The notes below the pieces were generated by a model. It made no database searches and was not told the DNA's origin. It saw only the letters and a program-made list of their open reading frames with translations. Both the position numbers and the translations under genes were made by a program. 64,000 bases of DNA from Mesorhizobium sp. B2-3-4 (GTDB lineage: Bacteria > Pseudomonadota > Alphaproteobacteria > Rhizobiales > Rhizobiaceae): contig NZ_VFVY01000003.1 in NCBI RefSeq assembly GCF_006442315.1, positions 62,001 to 126,000 on the forward strand. Direction: 5' to 3'. Shown piece after piece: positions 54,087 to 63,481 of this stretch. Position 1 is the first letter of the stretch; each line of letters starts with the position of its first letter.

Positions 54087-56414
54087 ATGACTACATCAGA
54101 GACCTTCAGAGTTAGTTCCTACCTAAAGGACATCATTGGCCGCGACCTCGTGACAAACGAGTTCGTTGCAATATTCGAACTTGTGAAAAACTCGTTTGAT
54201 GCTGGTGCCACCAGAGTAGATATCGAGTTCGATCCCGACGAAAAGACAATAGCGATCGTCGATGACGGCCGCGGCATGTCTCGGTCCGATATTCGCGATA
54301 AATGGCTGTTCGTTGCCTACTCCGAAAAAGCCGTGGCGGCCCCTGACACGTACCGAGACAAAATCAGGCCTTCGGGGCAGTTTGCCGGCAGCAAGGGAAT
54401 CGGCAGGTTCGCGTGCGACACCTTGGGGTCGGGGCTGGAGCTCTACAGTCGCGCCGATGGCGAAAACTCCATATCTAAGCTGGAAGTAGACTGGACACGC
54501 TTTGAGAAGGATAGCTCCGAGGAGTTTCAGGATGTCGATGTTGCTCTAGGAACAGCCGAGTCGTTTCCCAAAATCCTCAATGCCGAAGCTCCATCGTCGC
54601 ACGGGACCGTGCTCCTTATCAAAGACACTCGGCAAGGCTGGGATCCAACCCACATCAAGAAGCTACGCAGGGATCTGGCCAAACTTATCGATCCGTTTGG
54701 TACCACCACCGACGTCGCAGTATCCACCTGGCTTGTCGACGGCAATACCACAAGAATCGACGATGTTGACGGTCGCGTTCGCAATGCTATTGCCGAACTT
54801 CTGCAAGATAAGACAAGTAGAATTGAAGTAATAATCGACGATGGCAATATTAATACGACACTGTTTGATAGGGGTCGGAAGATATACGCCATACGCGAGC
54901 CGTCAAACTATGAAGATTTGATGGACTGTAAGATAGAGGGGCAAATTTACTTTCTAAATAGGTCGGCGAAGAAGACATTTACGTCCCGCATGGGAGTGCG
55001 GCCAATCGAGTTCGGAAGCGTATTCCTATTCCTCAACAGGTTCCGAATATTCCCGATAGGCGAGGAGTTTGATGACACCCTAGGACTTAACCGCAGGAAG
55101 CAGCAGGGGCAATCACGATATCTGGGTACGCGAGACATTATCGGTCGCGTAGATGTGGCGGCACGCCCAAAGATGTTTCGTGAAGTGTCGAGCCGAGATG
55201 CGGGGCTGATCGAGGACGCTCGCAGCCGCGCGTTGTTCGAGGCCATTCGCCGGCACATGATCTTTCGACTGGAACGCTATGTAGTTGGCGTAAATTGGCA
55301 AGACAGCCGCGATCAAGATCGGGACACTTCCGAGGGGCTAGAAACGGACAAGGCTCGGGAGAGGGTATTAGCTATCGTCGGCTCCCTCGCGCGATCAAAA
55401 GACATCGATATCCTTTACTACGACAAAGACATCGTAAGGGTTTCGGACGATCCAGATCAAATTACGGAGAATGCACTTAAGGCAATGTCAGAAGTGGCCG
55501 AGAGCCGCGGCGACAGTTCATTGCTCGGTCAGATTGAGGATGCCCGACGACGGATAGAGGAGTTAAAGGCTTCTAGAGCGGAAGCGCAGGATGCCGCTCG
55601 ACGCGCAATGGAAGAGCGGGCTCGCGCAGATGCGCGGATTGAACGACTGGAGCAGCAAGCCGAGTTTTTGGGTAGCAGCAGGGACGTCGACGTGGAGCGC
55701 GTCCAATTGCTGATGCACCAGGCGACAATTCATTTGGGACATCTTCGCTCGGCAATTTCGAATGGAGCGCACGAAATACGAAGCGTCCTTTCGATGGCAG
55801 TCAAACCAGACAATCTGGAACACATTGACGATGTTGAAGACTTGCTTGCCTCGATTCGTCAATCTGCAAGACGCGTATCTTCTTCAATAGCAGGAGCGAA
55901 TCTTTCTAGTGAGCGGCTTGGAATGGTTCTTTCTTTCGCTCCAAACATAAGAATCGACTTGCAGACAGATAAAGTCCGCGGCGATCTGATGCAATTTTTC
56001 AATGAATACTTCAAAGTGCGCCTTGTAGGAGTGCCTGGCATCCCGAGTGCAGCTTTTGATGCGTCGGGCGTATCGCTGCAAAGAGAGTTTTCACCTGTCG
56101 ACATCGCTGTGCTGGTAGACAACCTTCTGGATAATGCCCATAAGGCGAAAGCCAACAAGGTTGAATTTACTGTTTCCAAGAAAGGGAAAAACTCTGCTGT
56201 AATTAAAGTTGTAGATGATGGATTAGGAATTGATGAAAAACGAGTTGACTCTTCTAAAATTTTCGAGCGTGGATATACGGGAACATCTAACGGAACAGGG
56301 CTTGGTCTATATAGTGTCCGCCAGATAGTAGAAGGGATGGGTGGTACCATCGAGCTTTCTGGGGATGGCAGCAGGGCAGATTTCGAGATCGTAATTCCAG
56401 GGGAGGAAGCGTGA
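54087..56414 (+). CDS. Dual-GHKL ATPase: MutL/MORC-like N-terminus and histidine-kinase-like C-terminus
   Basis: A 775-residue protein with two GHKL ATPase modules. The N-terminal one is HSP90/MutL/MORC-like: FELVKNSFDAGA (Asn35, Asp38), IVDDGRGM (59-64) and GSKGIGRFA (101-109). A coiled coil rich in Glu/Arg/Ala (about 475-525) leads to a helical part with candidate phospho-His residues at 544, 549 and 552. The C-terminal kinase domain has VDNLLDNAHKAKA (Asn679), VVDDGLGI (about 710) and GTGLGLYSV (about 736). GC content is clearly lower than that of the neighbours. The receiver-like gene overlaps its end by ATGA-type spacing. Confidence 0.8.
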   Translation: MTTSETFRVSSYLKDIIGRDLVTNEFVAIFELVKNSFDAGATRVDIEFDPDEKTIAIVDDGRGMSRSDIRDKWLFVAYSEKAVAAPDTYRDKIRPSGQFAGSKGIGRFACDTLGSGLELYSRADGENSISKLEVDWTRFEKDSSEEFQDVDVALGTAESFPKILNAEAPSSHGTVLLIKDTRQGWDPTHIKKLRRDLAKLIDPFGTTTDVAVSTWLVDGNTTRIDDVDGRVRNAIAELLQDKTSRIEVIIDDGNINTTLFDRGRKIYAIREPSNYEDLMDCKIEGQIYFLNRSAKKTFTSRMGVRPIEFGSVFLFLNRFRIFPIGEEFDDTLGLNRRKQQGQSRYLGTRDIIGRVDVAARPKMFREVSSRDAGLIEDARSRALFEAIRRHMIFRLERYVVGVNWQDSRDQDRDTSEGLETDKARERVLAIVGSLARSKDIDILYYDKDIVRVSDDPDQITENALKAMSEVAESRGDSSLLGQIEDARRRIEELKASRAEAQDAARRAMEERARADARIERLEQQAEFLGSSRDVDVERVQLLMHQATIHLGHLRSAISNGAHEIRSVLSMAVKPDNLEHIDDVEDLLASIRQSARRVSSSIAGANLSSERLGMVLSFAPNIRIDLQTDKVRGDLMQFFNEYFKVRLVGVPGIPSAAFDASGVSLQREFSPVDIAVLVDNLLDNAHKAKANKVEFTVSKKGKNSAVIKVVDDGLGIDEKRVDSSKIFERGYTGTSNGTGLGLYSVRQIVEGMGGTIELSGDGSRADFEIVIPGEEA

Positions 56415-57364
56415 ATCTGGACTTTGGTATTCTTTGGATCGAGGATTCTTACAGCAACGAGGAGGAGGAAAGCCTTAAGCGCCGAGTGCGGGATGCGGGC
56501 TTCGTACCACGTGTTGATACGATCCCCAACAGTGGTGGGATCGAGGAGTTCTCGCGTCTTCACAAGCTGTATCATCGCTTCGATCTAATCCTCCTTGACT
56601 ACCGGCTCAAGGATGAGAATGGCGATGATCTGGCACCAAGAATTAGAGAGTTGTTCGCCTCCACCACGATTCTTTTCTATTCTGGCAGTGTGGAGGAGCA
56701 CGAGCTCCGCCAGATGATAGCTCAAAAGCAAGTTGAGGGTGTTTACTGCAGCGCTCGTCGTCGTTTCATAGAAAGGACGGGCTCCTTGATCGATCAGACT
56801 GCCCGGTCGCTCGACCGGCTGTCCGGGATGAGGGGGCTCGCAATGCGCGTTGTCGCTGAATGTGACTCGGTCATGAAGACGGCAGTCTTGTCTATGTCTG
56901 CGCGCGATCCCAATTGCGCGGCAAAAATGGCCGATCTAGATGCCGAAGTTCACAAATTCATTACGGACATGGGCAAGAAGTATGAGGCTGTTATTTCTGG
57001 TGATCTAAGTGGTCGCCTCGATACTCGCGTTATCGACAGTGCAAAGCTCTTCAAACATTTTCGGCGCCTTACGCAGGTCGCCGCTGGCGACCCTAATACC
57101 TTCGGGCTTGACGCGGGACAGGTAGAGAGGCTTAGAGAGTTGAGGACGCTAAGTGCCCAGTACAACGATAAGGTCCTGAACAGGCGGAACATACTTGGTC
57201 ACGTTGTGGAAGTGCAAGGGCCCGAAGGTTGGGTCTTACAGGGGAGCAACGAGATCACTGTCGGCGACTTCCCGGAAATCCGTCGTATTTTCGCGGCCCA
57301 TATTGACGCCCTGCGTGAGTTGAGCGAACTCGTCGTTCTTCTGGACAAGAAGCAACCCGCTTAG
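56411..57364 (+). CDS. Receiver-like protein with long helical C-terminal domain
   Basis: A 317-residue protein. The first ~125 residues look like a response-regulator receiver: acidic pair Glu11-Asp12 in LWIEDS, phospho-acceptor Asp63 in LILLDYRLKDENGDDL and Ser91 in FYSGS, but the usual Lys near 110 is not obvious. The remaining ~190 residues are helical with no DNA-binding motif that I recognise. It starts inside the end of the kinase gene, so they form a coupled pair. Its last 129 bases overlap the methyltransferase gene on the other strand. Confidence 0.75.
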   Translation: MNLDFGILWIEDSYSNEEEESLKRRVRDAGFVPRVDTIPNSGGIEEFSRLHKLYHRFDLILLDYRLKDENGDDLAPRIRELFASTTILFYSGSVEEHELRQMIAQKQVEGVYCSARRRFIERTGSLIDQTARSLDRLSGMRGLAMRVVAECDSVMKTAVLSMSARDPNCAAKMADLDAEVHKFITDMGKKYEAVISGDLSGRLDTRVIDSAKLFKHFRRLTQVAAGDPNTFGLDAGQVERLRELRTLSAQYNDKVLNRRNILGHVVEVQGPEGWVLQGSNEITVGDFPEIRRIFAAHIDALRELSELVVLLDKKQPA

Positions 57365-58540
57365 CATTTCGCCCAGCGCTTCAGCGAGGAGTGGCGGCAC
57401 AGCATTACCCACTTGAGTAAATCTCGGACATGCGTCTTTCCTCCGGCTTCCACCAGTCGTGTAAGGGCCGAGAAACGAGAACCAGTCTGGAAATGACTGT
57501 AGTCGGGCATGCTCCCTGACCGTCATTGCCCTTGGCCGAGAATAGTGAATGAAATCGTCCGGCAATGTGCTTATGGTTGGCGCCGGGGCCGTCGGGTCTA
57601 GTGGCGTGGTCGAGCGCTTCTTGATGCCGAGACGGCTGCGGTCCTCCGGCCGAAGGCAAACGCCACGTTCGCAATTGTCCAGAATGTCCTGCATCCGCTG
57701 GATGGATGTGGTGCCGTGCCTCGGTAGTCGCATGTCGCTTGGCTGCTCTCGACCCCCGACCCTCATTAACCGTTGGTATGGGCTAAGTGCCACCTCCGCA
57801 CGCCTCAGCATCCTAAACCCAAGGTGCCCCCACTCCGCATCTAGGCTAGGCATTGCATTCTCTACCAGATCTGAAATCGCAGCTTGTGCACCGATTAGAC
57901 CCCGGCCGAGCCCTCGCGCTTCGAGAAATGCTTTTCTTCCGACTCGCATACGCTGTATGGGGTCAATTCCCGGCAAGGTGCCTTTGAGCGCTGCAATGAG
58001 GACGAAGCGTGGCCTGCGTTGAGGAACGCCCCAATCCGCCGCTCTCAAAATATCGGACCAAGATTCGTAACCTAGATAGTCAAATCTCTTGGTCACATAG
58101 TCACTGTATGTTCCGCCGGTCCGATGCTTCATCGAGCGGAAGCCTACTACATTCTCCAACAAGACCAGGCGCGGCCTAACGGTCTCGACGTATTGGAGGT
58201 ATACGTCGACCATACGGCTTCGGGGGTCGTCTGGTCGGCGCAAGCCGTTCATGCTGAAGCCTTGGCACGGCGGACCGCCAGCGATCAAATCAACCGTTCC
58301 GCGGAGCGCGAGCAACTCCTTTTGGTGAAGGGCCAGAAGGTCCTGCGCGTACCAAGCGCGCTTCTCTAGCCAGGCCGGCCAACTGTGCGCATCACCCTGC
58401 CTATCAAGGAGGTTATGCCTGTATGTCGAAAACGCGTCTGGATGGGCCTCCACACCAAATAGTGTTGAGAACCCAGAGGAGCCCAAGCCCAGAGAGAGGC
58501 CTCCGCAACCAGCGAAGAGATCAATGCATGTTGGCGCCAT
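57236..58540 (-). CDS. DNA (cytosine-5-)-methyltransferase
   Basis: A 434-residue C5 methyltransferase with all main motifs: I DLFAGCGGLSLGL (7-19), IV GGPPCQGFS with catalytic Cys92, VI ENV (129-131), VIII PQRRPRFVL and X FTQVGNAVPP. The target-recognition region lies about 230-335. The last ~26 residues (after LLLVQKNDEFAQL) lie beyond the usual end and overlap the receiver gene in antisense. No cognate restriction endonuclease other than Vsr is recognised; the site methylated is unknown. Confidence 0.92.
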   Translation of the reverse strand: MAPTCIDLFAGCGGLSLGLGSSGFSTLFGVEAHPDAFSTYRHNLLDRQGDAHSWPAWLEKRAWYAQDLLALHQKELLALRGTVDLIAGGPPCQGFSMNGLRRPDDPRSRMVDVYLQYVETVRPRLVLLENVVGFRSMKHRTGGTYSDYVTKRFDYLGYESWSDILRAADWGVPQRRPRFVLIAALKGTLPGIDPIQRMRVGRKAFLEARGLGRGLIGAQAAISDLVENAMPSLDAEWGHLGFRMLRRAEVALSPYQRLMRVGGREQPSDMRLPRHGTTSIQRMQDILDNCERGVCLRPEDRSRLGIKKRSTTPLDPTAPAPTISTLPDDFIHYSRPRAMTVREHARLQSFPDWFSFLGPYTTGGSRRKDACPRFTQVGNAVPPLLAEALGEMLSGLLLVQKNDEFAQLTQGVNMGRENTTDFREVADSDLVAPL

Positions 58541-58761
58541 GTTATCCCTGTCGCACGACGCTCCGGCAAGTGTTCAGGGCAATGCATCACGCGAGATGAA
58601 CACGCCTCTTCGGTTTCGATTAGAAACCCAAGAAAATTAATATCTCAACCGACGCTAACAATCTACAAATTGCCGTTGACCATTTAGCTTTTTTCGCGAG
58701 GGTTTTCGCCCTCGCCGCCAAATACGAACCACTTCCTGCCTGTTGCGACTGTTTGGGAGGC

Positions 58762-58838
<77 letters not shown>

Positions 58839-58987
58839 TTTCAGGACATGGCGTCCGGAAAACGAACCAGCCGGTGAACCGGCAAGTCACGGCTTCTTAG
58901 CGGAAGCAGGCGCGGGCTTCAACGGGCAATTGGCGGTGGCGCGAACTTGGCTTGGCCCGCACAGGCTTTGGTCTGCAGCGCGAGCCA

Positions 58988-59920
58988 TCACTGCGGCCCC
59001 GCCGGGCCCTTCACCGTGCGCCGCCGCGCCCCTCGCACCGCACGCTTCGCCTTCTTCGCACCCGCCAGTTCGTTCATCGCGTCCAGCTGCATCTGCTGCA
59101 TTTCGGCCAGGCGCGTCCATTGGCGGGAGATGAGGTAGTCGAGTTTTTCGTGCAGGTGGCGCACTTCGAGCTCGGCCTTGAGGTTGACGCGGTATTCGTT
59201 GAAGGAGCGCAGACGGTCTTTCACCTCCTGGCGCTTCTGGCTCATCATGATGACCGGCGCCTGGATGGCGGCGATGCAGGAGAGCAAAAGGTTGAGCAGG
59301 ATGAAGGGATAGGGATCGAAGGCGCGGTTCAAGCCCTCGAACAGGTTGATGCCGATCCACACCAGGAGCACGGTGGCAAACGAGATCAGGAACCACCAGC
59401 TGCCGCCGAAGGCCGCCATATTGTCGGAGACGCGGTCGGGGAAAGTGCGGTGTTCCTCGAATTCTTCTTCCGAGTTTTCGGAAATCGTGTCCTGCTTGGC
59501 GATCGATTCCACCACCTGGCGGTCGAGCTCGGAAAACTCGCCATGCTCCTGCTGTAAGAGCTCCTCCATATAGCGCATGCGGTAGCGGCCGAGCTCCTCG
59601 CGGCTGACGCGGGCGCCCTTGGGCAGGTCCGGATGGTCGGAGCGAATGCGGTCGGCGAGGCTCGGGCGCAGCGTGTCGATGCGCACCAGGTCGCGCTTGC
59701 GGAATTTGCGGCCCGAGATCGCCGACGGCTTTTTCCTCGGCTTTATCCGCGACGCACCGGGGGCGGACGGTTCGGAATCAGGCACTTCGGGCATGTCGAA
59801 ATGCTCGTCGGAAACTTCGTGCAGGTCGGCCTCGGTGGTCGGCGCCTCGAAATATTCGCTGCCGCTGTCGTTCTCATTGTCGGCCGACTTCTGCTCTGAT
59901 GCCTTGGGAACGGTGCTCAT
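58988..59920 (-). CDS. DUF1003 family membrane protein
   Basis: A 310-residue protein. The N-terminal ~165 residues are hydrophilic and acidic. Two membrane helices follow at about 173-193 (SWWFLISFATVLLVWIGINLF) and 205-226 (YPFILLNLLLSCIAAIQAPVIMMSQ), which with NMAAFGGSW and DRLRSFNEYRVNLKAELEVRHLHEKLD are the DUF1003 pattern. A helical, basic C-terminus ends in KKAKRAVRGARRR. DUF1003 proteins are of uncertain function. The gap to the tRNA holds no recognised gene. Confidence 0.85.
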   Translation of the reverse strand: MSTVPKASEQKSADNENDSGSEYFEAPTTEADLHEVSDEHFDMPEVPDSEPSAPGASRIKPRKKPSAISGRKFRKRDLVRIDTLRPSLADRIRSDHPDLPKGARVSREELGRYRMRYMEELLQQEHGEFSELDRQVVESIAKQDTISENSEEEFEEHRTFPDRVSDNMAAFGGSWWFLISFATVLLVWIGINLFEGLNRAFDPYPFILLNLLLSCIAAIQAPVIMMSQKRQEVKDRLRSFNEYRVNLKAELEVRHLHEKLDYLISRQWTRLAEMQQMQLDAMNELAGAKKAKRAVRGARRRTVKGPAGPQ

Positions 59921-60120
59921 GATGGGCTCCTGCTGGAACGGGCGAGGATAGGTCTAGGATACGCTCAGGCGGCGGCGCATATCCACTGCCGGTTTTCGCA
60001 GCCTATGCCACGTCTTCCGCACGTTTGCGTGACAGTGGCAAGACAATAGCCGGCTGTGGGGTTTTTGTTTGGGGGGAAGTGGGGGATCGCCTGCCGTGTC
60101 GGGTCATTCGCCGGCTAGCG

Positions 60121-60333
60121 GGCGCCTCCCCCGACTTCGTCATCCACGGGCGAAGCAGGAGCGAAGCTCCGTCGCGGAGACCCGAGGATCCATGCCGGGA
60201 CATCAAACGTGGGCGCTGCGGAGCAGAACTTGCACCGTGGCAACGCTCATAGGTCACGGAATGGATCCTCGGGTCTGCGCCGCGTCGCTGCGCTCCTTGC
60301 TCCGCCCGTGGATGACGAAGTCGAGGGGCGCGG
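60121..60333. repeat. Large inverted-repeat element (MITE-like)
   Basis: Arms 60132-60193 and 60261-60323 (about 62 bp, with some mismatches) read CGACTTCGTCATCCACGGGC...ACCCGAGGATCCAT inward, around a 67-bp centre. Flanks GGCGCCTCCC and GGGGCGCGGCC extend the symmetry. It sits alone in the 460-bp gap between the DUF1003 and carboxypeptidase genes. I recall similar palindromes as frequent in Mesorhizobium genomes. Confidence 0.75.
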
Positions 60334-60380
60334 CCAATCGCCAACGCAGGCACCCCGCGAGGCGCCGGCGCCCCGCACCT

Positions 60381-61274
60381 TTACTGCTGTTCGGCAAACA
60401 TCAGCCTCGTCTTCGCACCGTCCATGGTCGGCGACAGGCTGCGCTGGATCAGCGCTTCGACATGGTCGTTGCGCTGGCGGGCCGAGTCGGCGCCCATCAC
60501 CACCACGATCAGCTGGCGGCCGTCGGCGTCGTAGGAGGTGACGATGTTGAAGCCGGATGCCCTGATATAGCCTGTCTTGATCCCGTTCACGCCGCGCACG
60601 CGGCCGAGCATGTCGTTGTGGCCGCGCACGAGCTTGCCGCGGAACATGAAGTCGCTTTCGGAGAAATAGTGGAAATGCTGGGGAAAGCGCCGCTGCAGCG
60701 ACATGCCGAGCACGGCCATGTCGCGCGCGGTCGTCATCTGGCCGTCGTCGGGCAGGCCGGATGCGTTGCGGAATGTGGTGCTGGTCATGCCGAGCGCGCG
60801 CGCCTTGGCCGTCATCATGGCGGCGAATTGGTCCTCCGAGCCGCCGAGATATTCGCCCACCGCCACCGCCACGTCATTGGCCGATTTGACGACGATGGCG
60901 CGGATGGCGGAATCGACGTCGATGGTCTCGCCGCGCCGGAAGCGCATCTTGGTCGGCGGCTGCGAGGCGGCGTGGTCGGACACCGGGATCTGCGTTTCCT
61001 TGGTGACGCGGCCGGACTCCATCGCCTCGAACAGGAGATAGAGCGTCATCATCTTGGTCAGCGAGGCCGGATAGCGCTGCGCCGTCGAATTGACCTCGAA
61101 CATCTGCTTGCCGGTCTTGCCGTCGACGACGATGGCCGCGTATTTCTGCGGCGGCGCCGGCACCGCCAGCACGCTGTCGGGCGGCGCGGTCGTGGAGCAG
61201 CCGGCCACCATGGCCGCCAAGGCGAGGGCGACCAGGATCTTCTGGAAGAGCGGAAAGAGGCGCGGAAAAGACAA
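60381..61274 (-). CDS. D-alanyl-D-alanine carboxypeptidase, peptidase S11 family
   Basis: A 297-residue penicillin-binding carboxypeptidase with the three active-site motifs SLTK (Ser71-Lys74), SAN (131-133) and KTG (233-235). The N-terminus has a hydrophobic segment ending in VAGC, a lipobox-like site, so it may be a lipoprotein. It lacks the C-terminal membrane-anchor domain of PBP5. It trims the terminal D-Ala of peptidoglycan in the periplasm. The gene stands alone. Confidence 0.92.
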   Translation of the reverse strand: MSFPRLFPLFQKILVALALAAMVAGCSTTAPPDSVLAVPAPPQKYAAIVVDGKTGKQMFEVNSTAQRYPASLTKMMTLYLLFEAMESGRVTKETQIPVSDHAASQPPTKMRFRRGETIDVDSAIRAIVVKSANDVAVAVGEYLGGSEDQFAAMMTAKARALGMTSTTFRNASGLPDDGQMTTARDMAVLGMSLQRRFPQHFHYFSESDFMFRGKLVRGHNDMLGRVRGVNGIKTGYIRASGFNIVTSYDADGRQLIVVVMGADSARQRNDHVEALIQRSLSPTMDGAKTRLMFAEQQ

Positions 61275-61482
61275 GGCTGGACTGTTCTGGCGATGCTGTT
61301 GCTGAGATGAGGCGAAGCTAACGTAACGCGCTGGTTGCGTCCATTTGGTTAATGCCGGTTGGCACAGGGATTGTCGAGCCCGTCATCCGCCCCGAAATCG
61401 CCCGGTTTCTGCGTCTTTTCTTGCCAAGGCCGCGTTTCCCGTGGGAAGGGGCGCGGCATCGGGCGGCTTTGGGGGGACTGGC

Positions 61483-63297
61483 ATGGCTGACATCGGGGCA
61501 GGCGGCGTTGCGCCGTCATTGATCAAGGCATCGCTCAGCCGCACCGGCAAATGGGCCGGCAGCGTCGCGTTCATCAGCGGCGCTGTGTCGGACGTGCTCA
61601 ATCCGCTGGCGCCGTTCGCCGCCTATATCGCGCTGGTCGCCGCCATTGCCGCCGTCATCATCGCCATCGCCATTGTGCTGCGGCTCGTGCTGGCCGCCAA
61701 GGCGCTGCCGGCGCTGGTCTTCGCCACCAGTGCCGCGGCAGTCGCCGGCGGCGTCTACGCCGTGCAGCAGGAAACCAATTCGCAAAACGGCGTGATCGCC
61801 GGCCTGGTGCCGGCGATCGCGCAATTGCAGCAGTCGCTGGGCATCGTGTCGGAGAAGGTGGCCAGGATCGAGCAGACGGTCACGCAGACGCAGAAGACGG
61901 TCGAGGAGGTCAAGAAGTCGACCGACACGGTGGTGAAGAAAACCGACGAGATCGCCTCGGCCCAGCAACAGCAGACGCAGCAGACGGCGCAGGTTCAGAA
62001 AACCACCGAAGAGGTGAAGAAGCAGACCGAGACGCTGGCCGCCGGACAGGCGCAGCAGGCGGCGCAGACCGAGAAACTGCAGGCGACGACGCAGCAGATC
62101 GCGGCTTCGATCGACACCATCGCCAAGGGGTTCGCCCAGCTGGCGGCGCAGGGCGGGGCGATCGCCGAGCCGAAGCGGCCGGACGAATTCTACCACAATG
62201 CCCGCGTCTACGAACTATCGGGCGACATGCTCAACGCGCGGCGTTCCTATCTGGCCTTCGCCGGCTTCGACGTCGATGCCATCGACCCCTATACGCGCTT
62301 TGCCACGCTGCTGCGCGTGCAGGACGGCAAGGCCGGCGCCCGCGAAGTGTTCGGCCAGCTCGCCGACAAGGGCAAGGCGCTGTCGATCAAGCTGGTGCAC
62401 ATCCTGCAGTTCGACGATGCCCAGCGCCTCGACAAGCTCAACGCCTTCGTTGCCGCCAACCCCGATTTCGCGCCCGCCTATTTCCTCAAGGCGCAGGAGT
62501 TTTCGGAAGACCGGCTCGGCGTCCAGACGCTGTCCGACAAGCGCAACGAGGCCAAGGCGCTGACCAAATTCGCGTCCTATGAAAAGGATGGCGGGCTGCT
62601 CAAATATTTCGTCGACCAGAGAGAGCTCGCCGACTGGCTAGAGCGCAGCCGCAGCCGGCTGGCCGCGCTCGGCGACGTGCTCGACCCCGCCCGCTTCGCG
62701 CCGTCGCTGACGCCGATGCGCTCCAATGCCGGCTGGTCGATGACCATCTCGCTGCCGGAACCGGCGACCGGCATTTCCTGGCGCATGGGCAATTCCGGCC
62801 CGTTCACCGACACCGGCTTCCTGGCCATGAACGACCAGGCGACCGGCAAGCCGATGCCCAATCCGAGCTTCGAGGTGCCCGACAGCACGCCGGCGGGCAC
62901 CATCGCCATCAAATATCTCGACATCAGGAGTCGCGAGGCCGGCCCGTTCGACATCCGCTTCGATCCCGATGCCGCCTTGCAGCAAGGCAACAAGCAGATC
63001 CTCGACCAGTTCTGGACCTCCTGGATCGCCTTCGACGCCAGCGGCAACCATGGCCTGGTCTATTTCACCCAGATGCTGTCCTATCGCTGCGCCATCAAGG
63101 AGGTGCGCTACAGCCTGAACGACGCGGCGTTGGACAAGTCGCTCGATATGCCGCCCTGCGACGCCAAGGACCCCTACGCCATCCCCGACAATTTCCAGCC
63201 CTATTTCAAGGTCGCCGACAGCGTGAAGTCGATGGCGGTGCAGGTCACCTACACCGACGGCACGAAATCGCCGGTGCGGGAGTACAAGCGGCAATAG
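61483..63297 (+). CDS. Membrane-anchored coiled-coil protein of unknown function
   Basis: A 604-residue protein I do not recognise. Two hydrophobic segments (about 42-66 and 72-88) are followed by a long coiled coil (about 105-225) made of repeated T/Q/K-rich turns such as QTVTQTQKTVEEVKKSTDTVVKKTDEI. Residues about 230-395 look like a helical repeat region (FYHNARVYELSGDMLNARRSYLAF), and the C-terminal ~200 residues are beta-rich. ATG 61483 follows GGGGGA; the open frame upstream to 61345 looks non-coding. A cell-envelope or scaffolding role is possible but unproven. Confidence 0.75.
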   Translation: MADIGAGGVAPSLIKASLSRTGKWAGSVAFISGAVSDVLNPLAPFAAYIALVAAIAAVIIAIAIVLRLVLAAKALPALVFATSAAAVAGGVYAVQQETNSQNGVIAGLVPAIAQLQQSLGIVSEKVARIEQTVTQTQKTVEEVKKSTDTVVKKTDEIASAQQQQTQQTAQVQKTTEEVKKQTETLAAGQAQQAAQTEKLQATTQQIAASIDTIAKGFAQLAAQGGAIAEPKRPDEFYHNARVYELSGDMLNARRSYLAFAGFDVDAIDPYTRFATLLRVQDGKAGAREVFGQLADKGKALSIKLVHILQFDDAQRLDKLNAFVAANPDFAPAYFLKAQEFSEDRLGVQTLSDKRNEAKALTKFASYEKDGGLLKYFVDQRELADWLERSRSRLAALGDVLDPARFAPSLTPMRSNAGWSMTISLPEPATGISWRMGNSGPFTDTGFLAMNDQATGKPMPNPSFEVPDSTPAGTIAIKYLDIRSREAGPFDIRFDPDAALQQGNKQILDQFWTSWIAFDASGNHGLVYFTQMLSYRCAIKEVRYSLNDAALDKSLDMPPCDAKDPYAIPDNFQPYFKVADSVKSMAVQVTYTDGTKSPVREYKRQ

Positions 63298-63312
63298 TCC
63301 TCCAGCCTCTTT

Positions 63313-63330
63313 CTCCCCGTTTACGGGGAG
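63313..63330. repeat. CTCCCCGT-TT-ACGGGGAG hairpin, rhizobial repeat
   Basis: A perfect 8-bp stem 16 bases after the preceding stop, followed by GAGAAATGCCGGCAGGGCAATGAGG-like sequence that I recall as a common intergenic repeat in rhizobia. It may also act as a terminator. Confidence 0.55.
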
Positions 63331-63481
63331 GAGAAATGCCGGCAGGGCAATGAGGAGCAGCGCCGACCTTCGATAAGCCCGCAACTTCCTGCTCCGCCCG
63401 ACGCAAATTGCCTCCCGCCAGCTTGCACAGCGCGCCAAACAGGTTCTTGTTGGCGCCCAGCAGATTCGGGGTGAGAACGCC

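Noticed and set aside
58690..58712. GCGAGGG/CCCTCGC hairpin near the methyltransferase gene as a terminator
   Set aside because: The T-run precedes the stem on the plus strand and gives A residues after it on the minus strand, so it fits neither direction.
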